Position numbers and translations under genes: made by a program
Notes under the pieces: model-generated
What the model saw: the letters and a program-made list of their open reading frames with translations, nothing else
Database searches by the model: none
Told to the model about the DNA's origin: nothing
DNA from: Symsagittifera roscoffensis
Taxonomy: Eukaryota > Xenacoelomorpha > Acoela > Convolutidae
Length of the DNA stretch: 64,000 bases
Assembly: GCF_963678635.1 (NCBI RefSeq)
Contig: NC_087071.1
Span: 40,317,797 to 40,381,796 of the forward strand
Direction of reading: 5' to 3'
Shown: one piece after another, positions 43,851 through 57,010 of the stretch
Layout: every line of letters starts with the position of its first letter
Position numbering within the stretch: the first letter of the stretch is position 1

Positions 43851-46348
43851 AAAACTTTACTAAAACTTTACTAAAAAAAATAACTGAAAATTAACTGTTG
43901 CTACAAAATTGCTTGCCAGGCGTTACTTTTTTGGCATAAAAAATAACTGCGTGTATGTATATTAAGGTTGGATAATGAAAATTCTATGTTGTTTTTTAAT
44001 CTAAAAACAAGACTAATCTAAAAATCAAAAACAAGTTTCGAGAAAAAATTTTATAGTCCTTCATTGAGTAAAGTTTTGACTGGAAAAAGAAAAATTGCAA
44101 AAAAATTCATTGTCCAGTTTAGTTGACATCATGTTGCTTGGATTAAAAAAAAACCAGATGCCCTACGTCTAATATTACCGATGTTGACTTCCAAAGACCA
44201 AAAAACCTTTTCATACCGTTCCACGTTTTATACACTTTTCATGAACTTTTGCTGAAATAGTGTAAGGGAACTTTTGAAGAATTTTTTTTTGCTATAACAT
44301 GAAAAAAGTCGCCCGAGTGAAAAAAAGCTTTGACAAAAAAAGCTACTCAGACCACTTACACAAAGAGAAACTGTATGACAAAGGCTTTTTTTGAGGGCCA
44401 CTCCAAAAACGTAGAATCGAATTTGCCCTGAAAAGTTTTTGTACTAAAAAAAACAAATTTTGTACTCAATCAACTGTTTTCAACAAAAACTTTCCTCTTC
44501 TTTTTTTTGTGTGCATCACATATTCCTGGATAAACAAAACTTGAAAAATTGTTCCTTGTATTCAATTTGAGCTTTTTTATTTCAAGTGCCCTAAAGTTTA
44601 AAAAATATTTTGTATTGCAGAGAAATAATGCCTTGGGCAGGACATGATCAATTAGAGTTTCTATGCAAAACTTTATCTAGAAGTTTTTTCAATCTATTGC
44701 TCGACCAAATAACTTTTCTTTAGGCCGTTTCCAATGCAGTGTACATGCAAGACCGTCGATACATTTTTATTGGTATTAGCTTTGCGTAACCATAGTCTCT
44801 GTCAATTGCGTTCGGTTATAAGCAGCCCAAAAATTTTGAGACATAATTGTACAGTTGTCTTATACGGAAAATCTTTAATTGTAAACTTAGATGCAATTTT
44901 GTGATAATTTTATTTGCATGAAGAGTGTATGACTGACAATTTTCCATATATGAAAATTGTAAGAATAGCATTTTGGGTCAAGATTTAGGTGTTTTTCAAG
45001 TTTTGTACCTTTTCTTACACAATTTATCTCTAAGAATTTTACAAAACAGAAACTATTTCGGATTAAAATTTTGTAAATTTTTTTTTCAAAAAAATTTTAA
45101 TTAACCGATTTGAAAGTTTTCCGTAGTTTCAGAAAACAAAAATGAAACCTCGTACGCCAAAAAGATTGTTGTGCTACATAGGTTGCTAATTAAACATCCC
45201 GAAGAGTTCGTTTTTGTGGGTTTCTAGTATTTTGAATATTTATACCTGAATACCACAAACAACAAGTTATATTAATGATTCGCAGAAAATGACTTTTTAT
45301 TTTCTTCAAAACTGTTAAAACTGCCAATTGCGTATAACTAGGATTTATCAGTAATCAAGTTTTCCGTTTCGAATTTTTTTGTTCGAAAATCATCCATGAT
45401 AACCACTATCTGAAAATTTCTACATGCACAAAAATTGCTCTCTTAGAACTTCTCTGATAAGTAAATTGTAAGATATCGGAAATTTTTCTACAAACGTTTT
45501 TTTAGACCTTCTAAGATAAATGAATTTTCAGTGGACGGTCAACCAGGGAGCCCGTGGTTTTTGTTAGAGTCAGGCGTAACAAGTCGACTTTGGTTTCTTT
45601 AAACTTTTTCAATAAATAACTGAACCTACATCCATTACGTCGGACGCTATATGACATGATACTACAAAATTGATTTTCTATTGCCTTCAAAACAATTTCG
45701 AACCGCTAATTAGGTAAAACTAGGATATTTATTTTTAAAATGAAATAGTTTCATATCTTTTTTTTATTCGAAATGCATACATTATAACCACTACCTAAAA
45801 ATTTTACGAGCATAAAATGTAAGTGCATTAAGAAGTTGGTATCGTGAAATCTCGATCGGGCAATGCTTAGTTTCGGTTCGCCTTCACATAATTTCTTCAC
45901 ATATTTCTCATTCCATCTTGATTAGCTCAAACACATCTAAGAGACATTTCAAGTCACCAGGCCATTTTTCAGTTTAACACAAATTTTCATGGATTACAAA
46001 TAAGGAAAACTGACGGAAGATAAATTCTTAACCCTACTCTTCATGGCTCGGCAGTTAAGAATTTTTTTCTAATTTAACAATACCCGCACTCTTAAAATGA
46101 ATTAGGATTGATTTTAGAATAAAATGAGTATATACATTCAATTGAGATCAATTTTAGCATGAAAGAAGCACAAAGATTAAATAAAAAAAGTAATAGTTTG
46201 ATTTGGGATTTTCTAAATCGATTTAAATTGATCTGTAATCCCAGCTACATAAATTCAGAGTTTTTGATAACATTCAATGATTTCTTTGCTTAATTTGAGA
46301 AAAATCTGATTCAGATTAAACATTTTCTAGATTTGTAACATTGATTGT
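43851..46348. other. Spacer with one diverged direct repeat
   Basis: No supported gene. 45280-45440 and 45665-45815 are a diverged direct repeat sharing cttcaaaac, then aaaactaggat or ataactaggat, and ataaccacta followed by tgaaaattt or taaaaattt. Confidence 0.5.
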
Positions 46349-46547
46349 TGCCAAAAGTTGATTTACTTTGATAATTTTCTATGATTAAAGTTGCTTTTTT
46401 GAGCTCAAACTCTAATTTGGAGCAGTTTCTCATCTGTTACCTAAGTTTTTCCAAAAGCTGACTGACTCTGATGATTTTCTATGATTATTATTTTGCTTTA
46501 CTTTGAGCTTAAAATTGAATTTTTATGGAGATCTTTCTAATTTGTTT
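46349..46547. repeat. ~102-bp tandem duplication
   Basis: ccaaaagttgatttactttg and ccaaaagctgactgactctg begin two units that share gattttctatgatta (or aattttctatgatta) and gagct(c/t)aaa blocks. A third decayed unit may precede at 46260. Confidence 0.6.
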
Positions 46548-46770
46548 CATAGGTTTTAATTGATTGTAATAGTTTGTACCCAATTATTTTGTTTGTAATT
46601 GAAAGTTTGTTGTTAAACAAAATATCGACCTTAAATTTCAATATGTAGCTTATGCTCGTAAATATGTTGTTGACTTTTTTGTAAATCAATTAACATAGAG
46701 AAATTTGCTGAAACGAATCAGATGAAGCATAACCACAGGCAAGTCTTTCATAGCATTGATAAATCGTTCC

Positions 46771-47897
46771 AACCCGGGTTGACGAAAATGTAATCATAAA
46801 ACTCTTATACAGATTTCCAAAGACTTCAGGCATTTGAAAAACCGTAGAGAAATTTTTATGATCTTCATTTTTTATATAAAAACTGAATGCCAACTGGAAC
46901 CAATATTGGTTATAATGAGGTTTTGTCGACCAAAATCTTGACCAGATATACTACACGCACTGGAGTTCAATGGATAATAATCGATTACAATGGGAAATTG
47001 TTGGCTAAAATGTTGTCATTAAATTACAAAAATTGCTGCCAATTTAGACCACTAAATCGATTATATTGTCATTATAATCGATTTTTTGCGTAGAAACTTA
47101 ATCCACTAAAATCCATTATAATTGAATATAATAGATTATTATTTTTATATTTTTATGCAAAAATCATTTTCAAAACTTTTCTGCGTTAAACACGGCCAAC
47201 TCGCAATCTAAACCTACTCTAACTATTCCCCCTCACTTTCCCCTTATCCGCTTTTGCCTAAATTAAGTCCCCTCGCCCCCAATCCCCTGCGTTTATCCCT
47301 ACGGCCAACCCCATGTGTAATAAAGTTTACCCCCAAAACCAACCCCCCCCCCCAAGTTACAGTTTACCCCACCCCACCCAGTTTGTTTACCACTGAACGG
47401 GAACGGGGGATGGGGGATACTCAGTGTGAACAACACCTATTTACCCCATTCTCTTTTTTAACCCCCTCACCCAAAATTTTTGTTCCACCATCCCCCCATT
47501 TTTTTTACCCCCCTTACGTCCAGCGAACGGGGGGGGGGGGGGTTAAACTAAGATAGGGGGGAGGGGTACAATGAGGAGGGGTAAGCTAGGTGAGGGAGAG
47601 GGGGCGGGCGAAGGGTAACTTTTTTTGGGGGGGGGGGGGGGGGGTTATACTGGGGAAGGGGGTTGTTGATGATGGATTAAATTGGTATGAAAAATACTAG
47701 GATTATAATCCAATTTTGATGCATTACAATCAATTATTTTTGTAATTTTATAGATACTGACCAAAAAAATCACAATGTAATCGATTATTATCCATGGAAC
47801 TCCAGTGCGGGTAATCATACAAATGCGAGAATTGAAAACATGGCGTTTTTGCATTGACAAATTAATTGGATTTTGGTGGATGGAGGTCAACCCGGGC
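46771..47897. mobile_element. Inverted-repeat element with C/G-run core
   Basis: Left arm (about 46773-47100) and right arm (about 47690-47896) are inverted relative to each other. The outer cccgggttgac matches the end gtcaacccggg, and inside them cgcactggagttcaatggat matches its complement at 47790-47809, continuing through ataatcgattaca. Between the arms, 47205-47660 is a C-rich then G-rich core (11 C at 47343, 14 G at 47529, 18 G at 47627). No transposase is present, so it would be a non-autonomous foldback element. The right arm is shorter near its end. Confidence 0.65.
47205..47660. repeat. C-run / G-run low-complexity core
   Basis: The plus strand changes from C-rich (left) to G-rich (right), with ttaacccc and ggggttaa-like motifs. 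Guanine tracts of 14 and 18 satisfy quadruplex folding. The 100-aa Pro-rich frame at 47254-47556 is a composition artefact. Confidence 0.8.
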
Positions 47898-48941
47898 TCT
47901 TTCTATGTCCACTGATCTTTAAATAGTCTTCGGAGATCGATTTGTGTTCCATTTATATACCTGGAGTATTTTGGTGAAAGAAAGCTTGAATCGCTTAATG
48001 TCAAATAATTTTGCAATTTTATAATCTTCTGCATTTTTTTGGCTTTTTGAGGCTAAAATCAATCTCCAAAAACTTGTTTACAGAATTTTCATCCCTATCT
48101 AACTAAACGTAACCGTATCTGATTGGTATGTCATTTTGAGGGGTTCTTGAGTTTTCACAGAAGTAAAGTCATGATAGTATTTCTATTTCTGTCAGATTTA
48201 TATTGAAAGTGAAAATGTTCTGCTCTTAGCTTCATCATGCATCCTTTTTTAATTATTCAACTTCCGATGCTATTTATTCTATTCTGGTCGGAGTTTGGCT
48301 CTGCAGTTGTGGATGGGGAGAGATGGGAGTCTCTTGTGTTTGTTCTGGCCGATAGAGAGGGAAACGAATTAGGCAGAAAATGCGCATCCCTCGGGTGAAA
48401 TGTTTGAGATATATGCTCTCCTAATCCAAGCGAATTTGTTATCTTTCAACGAATTTCTAAACAATTTTTCAAGTTTCGATGAAAATTTCAAAATCACCTT
48501 TTGAGCTTCAGAGAAAACCATATCAATTTTAAGGCTCATAATATTGTTTTTTTTTGCAGTATTTACTCTCATTCAAAAGCCTGGTTTTGATGAATCGTTG
48601 CAATCCTTTATAAATATTTTCAAGGTAAAAGATCTTTGAGCAAGCTATCCAAAATTTTTGGACGTATGCTTGTTGAAGTAAAATGACCAAACGACGCATT
48701 TAAAAATATATGTATACGAATTTTCACATTGCTTCAATCTAGTTAACAGTTTCATCTATGAATCTCTTTAAGTTGTAGAAAAAAACTTCAGAAATGCGAA
48801 AAAATGTTTTCGCGTGAAAACTAAAAATTGTTTCTTAGTTATATGACTTTGTATCAATTTTCTGACAAAATTCAAGAGTTATTCCAGCAATAAATTCATT
48901 CCATTTTGTTTGCGATTTTTAATTTTGTGACTTCTTTTTAG
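47898..48941. other. Spacer with dispersed repeat 48290-48405
   Basis: Contains the copy of the 34945-35050 repeat whose plus frame reads GERWESLVFVLADREGNELG before TGA. Otherwise AT-rich with no supported gene; it includes the intron or upstream region of the 48942 exon. Confidence 0.4.
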
Positions 48942-49565
48942 CGTTCGATTCTGTCTTTACGGCTATCTAATTGACAACGAACATCAAAATCAAAATGAAG
49001 CTGGTCCTAGTAATACTCATCACAACGAACACTTAAGTGGTGTTCTGCACAGTTCTGGCAGCGGTGTTCCACACGTGAACAGGAGAGGCCCACGGTATAG
49101 TTGGGATGAGAGACTGGAACAGGTGATGGAGTTGGTGATCCGGAAAGATTTCGCCAGTTTGAACTGGTTTTCTCTGGATGACAGTGAGCTGGGTAATATA
49201 CTGTTCTTTCATAGTTTACAGTTTCACGTTTACTTTTTTGAGAATGTTTTTTTTCTTCTAAAGTCGATGGGTTCTAAGTTCATTGTTTTGAAAGAGATGA
49301 AATTTCAAAGGAGTAAGAAAAGAAAAACTTTTTTTTGTGTGTGCGTTTCTATTTTTGTCTATAACAAAGGCAATCTTGTTGACAAACCCTTAAACATTCA
49401 ACTGAAACGGTAAAAATTAATAGCGCTTTTATAGGTCGCTGCTGCGGCTTCCAAATGCGTCTGTTGAGAGAAGAGGGGGTTGAGAAGGGAGAAATGTCGC
49501 CCCCCGAATATTTGGGAAAAGTACACGATTTCCACTCCCAGGGCAAACACCTCAACTACATAAGT
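48942..49565 (+). CDS. Two-exon fragment of an unknown gene
   Basis: Exon a (48942-49192) starts after cttctttttag and reads RFCLYGYLIDNEHQNQNEAG, then SGVLHSSGSG, RRGPRYSWDERLEQVMELVI and LNWFSLDDSELG, to a GGTAAT donor. Exon b (49435-49565) starts after gcttttatag and reads RCCGFQMRLLREEGVEKGEM, SPPEYLGKVHDFHSQG, to a strong GTGAGT donor. The phases join (1 nt plus 2 nt). Codon use is strongly gene-like and GC is higher than the flanks. A start codon exon is not found. No domain recognised; the hydrophilic, charged sequence suggests an intracellular protein. Confidence 0.6.
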
Positions 49566-49756
49566 GTGAGTTGTTGACGAGTAAAAAGTTCTTGAAGTTA
49601 TTAGAAATAATTAATAGTTTCTCATGAACATTTATTTTCACATGTAATCAGTTCTGAGAAACTTTAATGTTCCGCCCTCTCGAAGACTGAGAAAATACTA
49701 TAGCTTAAGGCCCGTCTTTCAATTTTGAACATCCAAATTTTTCTACCTCAAGAAAA

Positions 49757-49897
49757 GCTCTCAGGCGTTCAGGTGTGGTATCAAATTTAAGTTGGCGTGA
49801 ACTGGCGCCATTGGGTGTGATTTGGAATGTAGAAATTCTCTGTCAACAATGTGGTGGATCTGTGAAAAATATGGACCAAGATAGTGATACGTGTTAA
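49757..49897 (+). CDS. Possible terminal exon of the same gene
   Basis: The frame reads ALRRSGVVSNLSWRELAPLG, then VEILCQQCGGSVKNMDQDSD and ends at TAA. Good codon use and a CxxC motif (CQQC) suggest a real exon, but none of the candidate acceptors near 49752-49764 joins cleanly to the GTGAGT donor phase. A shift or another exon may intervene. Confidence 0.4.
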   Translation, partial: ALRRSGVVSNLSWRELAPLGVIWNVEILCQQCGGSVKNMDQDSDTC

Positions 49898-50879
49898 GAT
49901 AATACTGACAAAATTATTTTAAAAAAAGTCAAAAAAAATTTTTCAAAGAATTTTGTTAAATAATTTAGAGTTAGAAATAAATTGAATTAGAATTTTTTTC
50001 ATTTAGGGAGCTGAAATAGTCTCGAAATCCTTCTTTTTATGTTGCCTTTTCAACAGAAAACTGCATTTTTCAAATTATTAATTTGTTTTTAAGGAAACAA
50101 ACTTTTTGTAATAACTCTACACGTGCTTTTTTATGCGTACATGGTCGTTTATCACTTAAAGGTAACAAAACTGCTTTTTGGCGCTCAAAATAATTGTTTT
50201 GTATCTTTTGGTTTTGATTGTACAAGGTTTTTTCATATGGATGTTTTTGAAATTGTGTTTGTTTTTACAATTCCATCAGCTGAGACAAAAAATAAATTCA
50301 ACGCGTTATCGTCAATTTCACACATGATAAACTGGCAAACCGTATTTAACTTAAGCAAAAAATTTCGATTCCAAGTAACGGTTTCCAACCACTTGAAAAT
50401 TTCTGAAATCGCAAGAATTTTTTGTATTTGCAAGAACGTCCAACGTTTGGTGCTTTGAAACGACCTGAATTAACTTAGAGCCGTCTTTTACAAATGATAT
50501 AACGAAAGTAACAAGTTGTTAAATTTTGGCAAAAATTATCAACAATGAATATTTTCAAAATTTAATCAAAGCATTCTAGGACTACGTTATGCTCACAAAA
50601 AAAATTTAGCATGCAAAAAAATATCGGAAAATGTTTGATTGATTATAAAAATTTCGATTTGTGGTTGTAAAAAAAATCACAAAAAAAACAAAATTTTGGG
50701 GCAATTTCAAATTTAATTGAAATTTTTTTTTCGCCATCAAAAAATACTAGTCATAAAATTGCCATTTATGGAAAGTGTATGATTTGCTTTTTTTGAGAAA
50801 AAAATATTACTTTCCATTAAACTATTCAAAATTAAGTCGGTTGAATAGTCTGTATAGAAAATAGAAATTTTTCAAAGCT
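49898..50879. other. Spacer with one 111-aa frame
   Basis: The plus frame 50123-50458 (FRFQVTVSNHLKISEIARIF near its end) is moderately coding-like but has no motif and an uninformative hydrophobic first half. Nothing else recognised. Confidence 0.3.
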
Positions 50880-53800
50880 TCATAGCCGGATTGGATTCGT
50901 TTGCTTGAGAAAAATTTAAATTATTTGCAAACCGATTGGTTCTATGAAACTTTTTGGTATGTTTCCAAGTTAAATCACTTGAAAAAGTTGCTTAGATAAA
51001 CTTTGAATTTGTGCATTTTTATCCGTTCTATATGTTCTATGATACAACGTGAAATTTCATCTTGCTATAAAAATTTATCAATGTTTCATGATTAATTTGC
51101 TTTGAAAAATTGATCTTTTCGCGAACCTTTCGAATTAACTTGACTTTTTTTTATAAATAATTTATCAATGTTTCATGATTAGTTTGCGTCGAAAAATTGA
51201 TCTTTTCGCGAACCTTTCGAATTAACTTGACTTTTTTTTGAAATTCACACAGAAACCAAATGTTGTATGGAATCATTTGAATCTTTTCATAGCTCGAATA
51301 GCTTTTACAGAGAAAAAACATTCAGGACCCAATTGGCTCGGTTTTTCTCAAGCTAACCGAGAGAACAAATGTGCGCGAATTGATTATTTGTTCTTTCCGT
51401 AGCTTGAATAGCTTGCATACAAAACTTGAATTTTCTCCAAACTCATTCGCTCTGTGGAACAATTGAAATAAGTTAAAAGTTTCAGAGCTTGCATGAATAA
51501 CTCGAATTTGTCGCAAACATGTTCACTGTATGAAATAATTGTAATTTTTTGAATTTAAATTTCTTGAATAGCTTGCGTTAAAAAGTTGCTCTATGAAATT
51601 GTAAAAAAATTATTTCAAATTTTTAAGGCATAAATGATTTTTCTTGAATTTTTGCAACCTAATTTGCTCCACAAAAAAGTTAAATTGTTTCAATAGCTTG
51701 AAATTTTTTGAGTTAACTTGCTCCAAAAATTTTGAGAAATTACAAAGTTTCGTAGCTTGAAATGCTTGCTTTAAAAAGTTTGAAGTTTTGCGAACTTATT
51801 TGAACTATAAAAAAACTGAAAAAATTCCAAAGTTTTGTAGCCTCAATCGCTCGCTTTAAAGAAACTGTTTTAAAGTTTTATTGCAGGAATAGCTCGCTTG
51901 GAAAAAAATTTGAACCATTTCGCTCTAAAGGTGAACCATTCCGCTCTATGTAATAATTTGTAGTGTTTTAAAAATATTTCGCTTGAAGAAGTCGCTACAA
52001 AAAAAATAGTTTTTAGCAATCCTGTTCTCGCTATAACATAACAAAAATCATTTCAAGTTTTCATCGCTTGAAGAGCGTGCTCAGAAACCTTAATTTTTGC
52101 AGAAAAAAATCGATCTGTGAAACAATTTAATATCTTAATTTTTCCAAATTGTCATGTTTTAAACTTGCATTGGATGAAAATCTTTGTTTTTCTGCAAGTG
52201 ATTCCGTCTAAAAACCAACTTGAGACAATTCAAAGTTTCGCCGCTTTAAAGGGTTTTTAAGGAAAAAATTTTGCCGTCCGATTATCTTTAAGAAATCAAC
52301 CAACTAACTGATTTCATTAAGATTTCAAAACATGTTTCACTAAAACTTGATTTTTTTTTCTGCAAAGCGAATCGTTTTATGAATTAGGTTGAACTTTCAC
52401 AAAAAATGAATTATTTGAGTAGCTTGCATAGAAAACCTGAATTTTTCAAAAAAAACTAATTTGGTCTACACGACAACTTCAAAAACTCATCGCCTTATTC
52501 GCTTCAAAAGAGAAGTTTCATTTTTTGTCATTCGATTTGCTCAAAAAATCAAAAACGATTCAAATTTTAATAAGTTAAATGCCAAATTATTTGAATTGTT
52601 CTCGAACCTATTTGCTTTATCAAAAACTTAAATATTTAAAAGTTTCAAAGCTTTGTTCGCTTGCCTAAGTAAAAATCATACATTTCGCGAACTGATTCGC
52701 ACTATGAAAGATTTTTTGAGTTACCTCAAGAGTTTGCACAGGAAAATATAATTCGTTTGCTCTTTAAAAATTTTGAAAAATTTCGAAGTTTCAAAGCATA
52801 AAGATCTTGTTTTAAAATACTTGAGTTTTGGCAAGCCGAATCAATCTTTGGGTCATATTACAAACTCGAATTGTTTTGAAAAAACAAATAACTGAAAGAG
52901 CTTGCATAGGAAACTTGATTTTTTTGCAAACTGATTCGGTCTATTGTAAAAATAATGTAATACAAATGTTCTGTGCTGGAAAAAATTGCTTATGAATACT
53001 TGAATTTTTCGTAAGTCGAATCTCCCTATCAATCTGTTGAAAATTTTCAAACTTGATTCGCTTGAAAAGCTTGAACTTTTCGCTGATCTGAAAAATGTTT
53101 AACCTGAACTGTTTCAAAAATAAAAATTGCTTGAATGGCTTTAAAATAAAAGCTGTAACTTTTTTCTATCTGATTCCCTCCTATAAAATAGGTTGAATTG
53201 ATTCTAAATTGAATTATCTGAATAGCTTACATCAAATTGTTATTCTCGAACAATCTTTGCCAGTAAAAAGTTTAAAATATCTTAAAATTTCATAGTATGA
53301 CTAGCCTGCTTAAGAAAAATTTGACTTTTTCGCAAAACGAACTACTCTAGAAAATATTTTGAAATACATTAAAATTTCATTGTTTGAGTAGTTTGCATAA
53401 AACTTGACTTATTTGTGATTCCAATCGTTTTATTAAATAATTTGAAATGTTTTAAAAAATAAATGACTGAATTGCCTTCATAGAAAAACTTGATTAATTT
53501 ACAAAACATTTTGGTCCTCAAAGGTCAAAGCTTCATCGCTTCAATGACTTTAAGAGAAAAGTTTGATTTTTTTGCCATCCAATTTTCTCTATGGAAAAAA
53601 TTTCGAATTTTATAGCTTGACTATTTTGGTTAAAAAACTTTAACTTTTGCTGAAGTCTTTCGCTCTATCAAACAATTTGAAAATTAAATTCGACTCAATA
53701 GCCAGTAAGGGAAAACTTGAATTTTTCGCGAAGCAGTTTTTTGTCTACAAAAAACCTGAATAATTTCAAAGTGTCATGTACAAAATTGCATGCTTCAGAA

Positions 53801-56800
53801 AACAAATTTGCGAAACAATAAGTTGGCCTATCAAAAATTTGATCAAATTCAAAGTTTTATGGCTTGAAAAACAAGCTCAAGAAGAAAATGATTTTTTGGA
53901 GAACATATTTGCTCAATGAAATAGCTCTTCAAAAGTGTAAAAGTTGAATCGCTTGAATATCTTGCTACAAACAACTTCAGTGTTTAGCAAACCGGTTCTT
54001 GCTATGACGTAACAGAAGTATCTTCGCCTCAGAAGTAAATTTCATCGCTTGAGACACGTGCTTAGAAAACTTGAACTTTTCGCAAACCGATTTGCCCTGT
54101 GGAACAACTTGAAAAATTTCATTACTTCAGATTGAAAAGCTTGCATAAAACGAGCATAAATTTGAGCTTAGTCAAAACATTTCGGTGGAATACTTACAAT
54201 GGGACGGTCAAAACTTTTCTTGACTGAGTTTTAAATAAAAATTTTATGTTTTTTCTTGCAATCTAATTAGCTCAATGACTCAACCTGAAGTAATTGAAAT
54301 TTCATAGCTTGAATAAATTGCTTCAAAACATAATTTGCATGAGTTTTTTGCATACAATAAGGTAAGTTTTTTAGAAAAAGTTTTGGCATACAAAACAACT
54401 TGAATTTTTTTGAAATTTCAATGAGTACGTGTCTTCCAAAACTTGGAAACTTCGCTCTCCATTTCACTTGTTTGAATTAATTCAAAGTTTAATCATTTGA
54501 ATAGCTTGCATAGAAAATTTTAACCTGATTGGTCTACCAGAAATCTAAAATATATCAAAATTTCGTAGGTTGAATCGTTATCTTAAGAAAAACTCAACTT
54601 TTTCTCAAACTGACTCGCTCAATGAAACAAATTGATGTTTTTCCAATCAATTGCCATGGCTTGATAAAGATTAAATAAATCAATTTAGAAGTTTCTCAAA
54701 ACGAATCCAAATAAAAAATCTGAATTGTTTCAACATTTCAACCATTCTCGAAAATTTTTGCCATCCGAGTAGCCTTATGAAAAGTCTGATATAAAAAATT
54801 TTCATTGCTCGAAAAACTTGTTGAAAATCATCTAAGCGTCTTGCGCAATGATTTACTCGATGAAATAATCAAATGTTCAATTGCTTGTGTAGCTTGCTTA
54901 TAAGAATCTGATTTTTAGGCAAACTGAGTTGGTCTATGGCCTAATATAAAAAAATTAAAAGTTCAATTGCCTAAAAAGGTTTCATAGAAATTTTTTTAAA
55001 AAAAACTTGGAAAGCAAATTGATTTAGTGACCGACTTGAGATAACAAAAGTTTGTAGCTTGTTTAGAATCACACCATGAACTAACTTGAAAAGTTTTGAA
55101 TTTAAATCGCTCGAATATCTTGCTACAAGTTTTGAGCCTCTAAAAAACCGGCTCGTATAAGTATTTCAAACTTTTGCTTGACAAGCGTGCTTAGAAAACT
55201 TGAAAATTGAAACCGAAACCGATTCGATCTGTGGAATAACTTAAACATTTTCAATGTTTCGTTTTAAAAAGCTTGTCTAGGAAAATTTTAACTTTTCTCA
55301 AAATGAAACGGTCTAAAGTCAACTTAAGAGAGTTCGTGAATTTTTTGTTACTTTAGCTCCGCTTAGTTTTATGGAATAACTTGAGTAAGTAAAATGTCAT
55401 ACCTTGAATAGATTGCTTCAGAAACAAAAAATTATATTTTTTTGCAAACTTAAATGCTTAATGAACTAAAATAAAATTTTTCAATTTGAATAGTTTGAAT
55501 AACTTGCATAGAAAAACTCGAACTTCATGCAAACCCATTTCTACAAAGCCAAGTTTTAAATTCTAAAGCTTGACAAGTTAGCTCAAAAAAATTGTACTTT
55601 TCAAAACCGAATTGCTCTTTGAAACAGTGGTTTGAACTCTTTCAAAGTTAAATGGTTTGAAATGCTTGCATTCGAATACCTTAAGTTTTTTCAAAATCTA
55701 ATGGTCTAAAACAAAACTGCTGTTTCAAGATTTTATCTTTTTAATGGTTTTCAGAAAAAAAACGTAAATCATGCTCATCAAATTGGCTCTCTGAGATAAC
55801 TGAAGCAACTAAAATTTTGTTGCTTCAATAGCTTGATACGAAAAGCTTGCATTTTCATTTTCTGCAAATGAGTTCGATCTATGAATTTACTCTCGGAGTT
55901 TTCATGGTTTGAATAGCTTGCTTTAGGAAAACTGATTGCTTCATGAATGACATTGAAACGTTTCGAAGTTCAATCTTTTGAACCGTTTGCTTAGAAAAAT
56001 TTAACATTTTGAGAACCAAAATAATCTGAGAAATAATTTTCCAAGGTTTCATCGCTTGAAAAGCTTGCTCAAAAAAGAAAATTTTCGCAAAGTGATTCGC
56101 TTTAGCAAACATGTTGAATGTTTCAAAATTGAACCCTTTTAAATGTTTGCAAATAAAACAAAAAGTTTTTGCAAATTGAATTGCTCTTTGAACTAGTTTG
56201 ATTTGTTTCGAAAAAAAAGATACTTCATGATCTTGCATCAAAACTTTGCATAAAAAACTCAAAACGATTCCCTCATTGTACTTATAAATATTTCGAAATT
56301 CATAGTTTGAAGAGCCGGCTTAAGCAAACTAATTCGTTCTATGAAATAACTGATGTATTCCAATTTTCTTTGGCTTCAACAGTTTGCATAGGAGAATTTT
56401 AATTTTTCTCACAACTTTGGTCCAAGAAAAAATTGATTTAATCTACGGTTTTTTTGCTTGAATATTTTGAAAATAATAATTTTACCATCTAATTCCTCTG
56501 AAATAACCTCAAACTAAAAAAAAATTGCTTGAATATAAATTGACATAATCTACGGTTTTTTTGGTTGAACGATTTGAAAAATGTTAATTTCACCATCCAA
56601 TTACTCTCTGAAATAACGTCAACTGAAAAAATATCGCCTGAATATCTTGCTTGAAAAAGTCGAATTTTTTTGCAAACCGAATCGCTCTATGGCTTAATCT
56701 GACAAATTAAAAAGATTAATCGCTTTATTAGCTTGCTTAGAAAAACATTGAATTTTTGCGAACCAAACTTCTCTATGAGATAACTTTAAAAGATTCAACT

Positions 56801-57010
56801 CAGGAAACATTATACAATTTTTCTTAAACTCATAGCCTAAACAGCCTGCTTAGGAAAAAGTTGAACATCTGCGAGGCGATTCGCTCAATGAATAAAACGA
56901 ATAAATAGTTAACTTGTAAAATCGATTAGCTTGTTCAGAAAAACCTAAAATTTCCGCAAACCGAATTGGTCTATGGCTTCAATTTAATTTAAACTACGTC
57001 AAAAGTTCAA
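50880..57010. repeat. 6.1-kb diverged satellite array
   Basis: A continuous array of roughly 65 units averaging 80-110 bp. The unit theme is cgcttgaatagcttgc, then agaaaaacttgaatttttcg, caaaccgattcgctctatga and a cttgaa...tttcaaagttt stretch. Units differ from each other by 25-40 percent with many indels. Two recent duplications stand out: 51072/51159 (87-bp step, almost identical) and near 56440/56535. Open frames such as 55879-56262 (minus) are repeat artefacts. A pericentromeric or heterochromatic satellite is possible but not shown. Confidence 0.85.

Noticed and set aside
47254..47556. 100-aa proline-rich ORF
   Set aside because: Produced by C runs in the core of the inverted-repeat element.
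47205..47660. Interstitial telomere from ttaacccc and ggggttaa motifs
   Set aside because: No regular short telomere unit is repeated in tandem; run lengths are irregular.
55879..56262. 127-aa minus ORF inside the satellite
   Set aside because: Repeated peptides such as FAKTF and FSKQ reflect the satellite unit; no independent coding evidence.
50880..57010. CRISPR array
   Set aside because: Units are long, highly diverged and without unique spacers of constant length, and the genome is eukaryotic.
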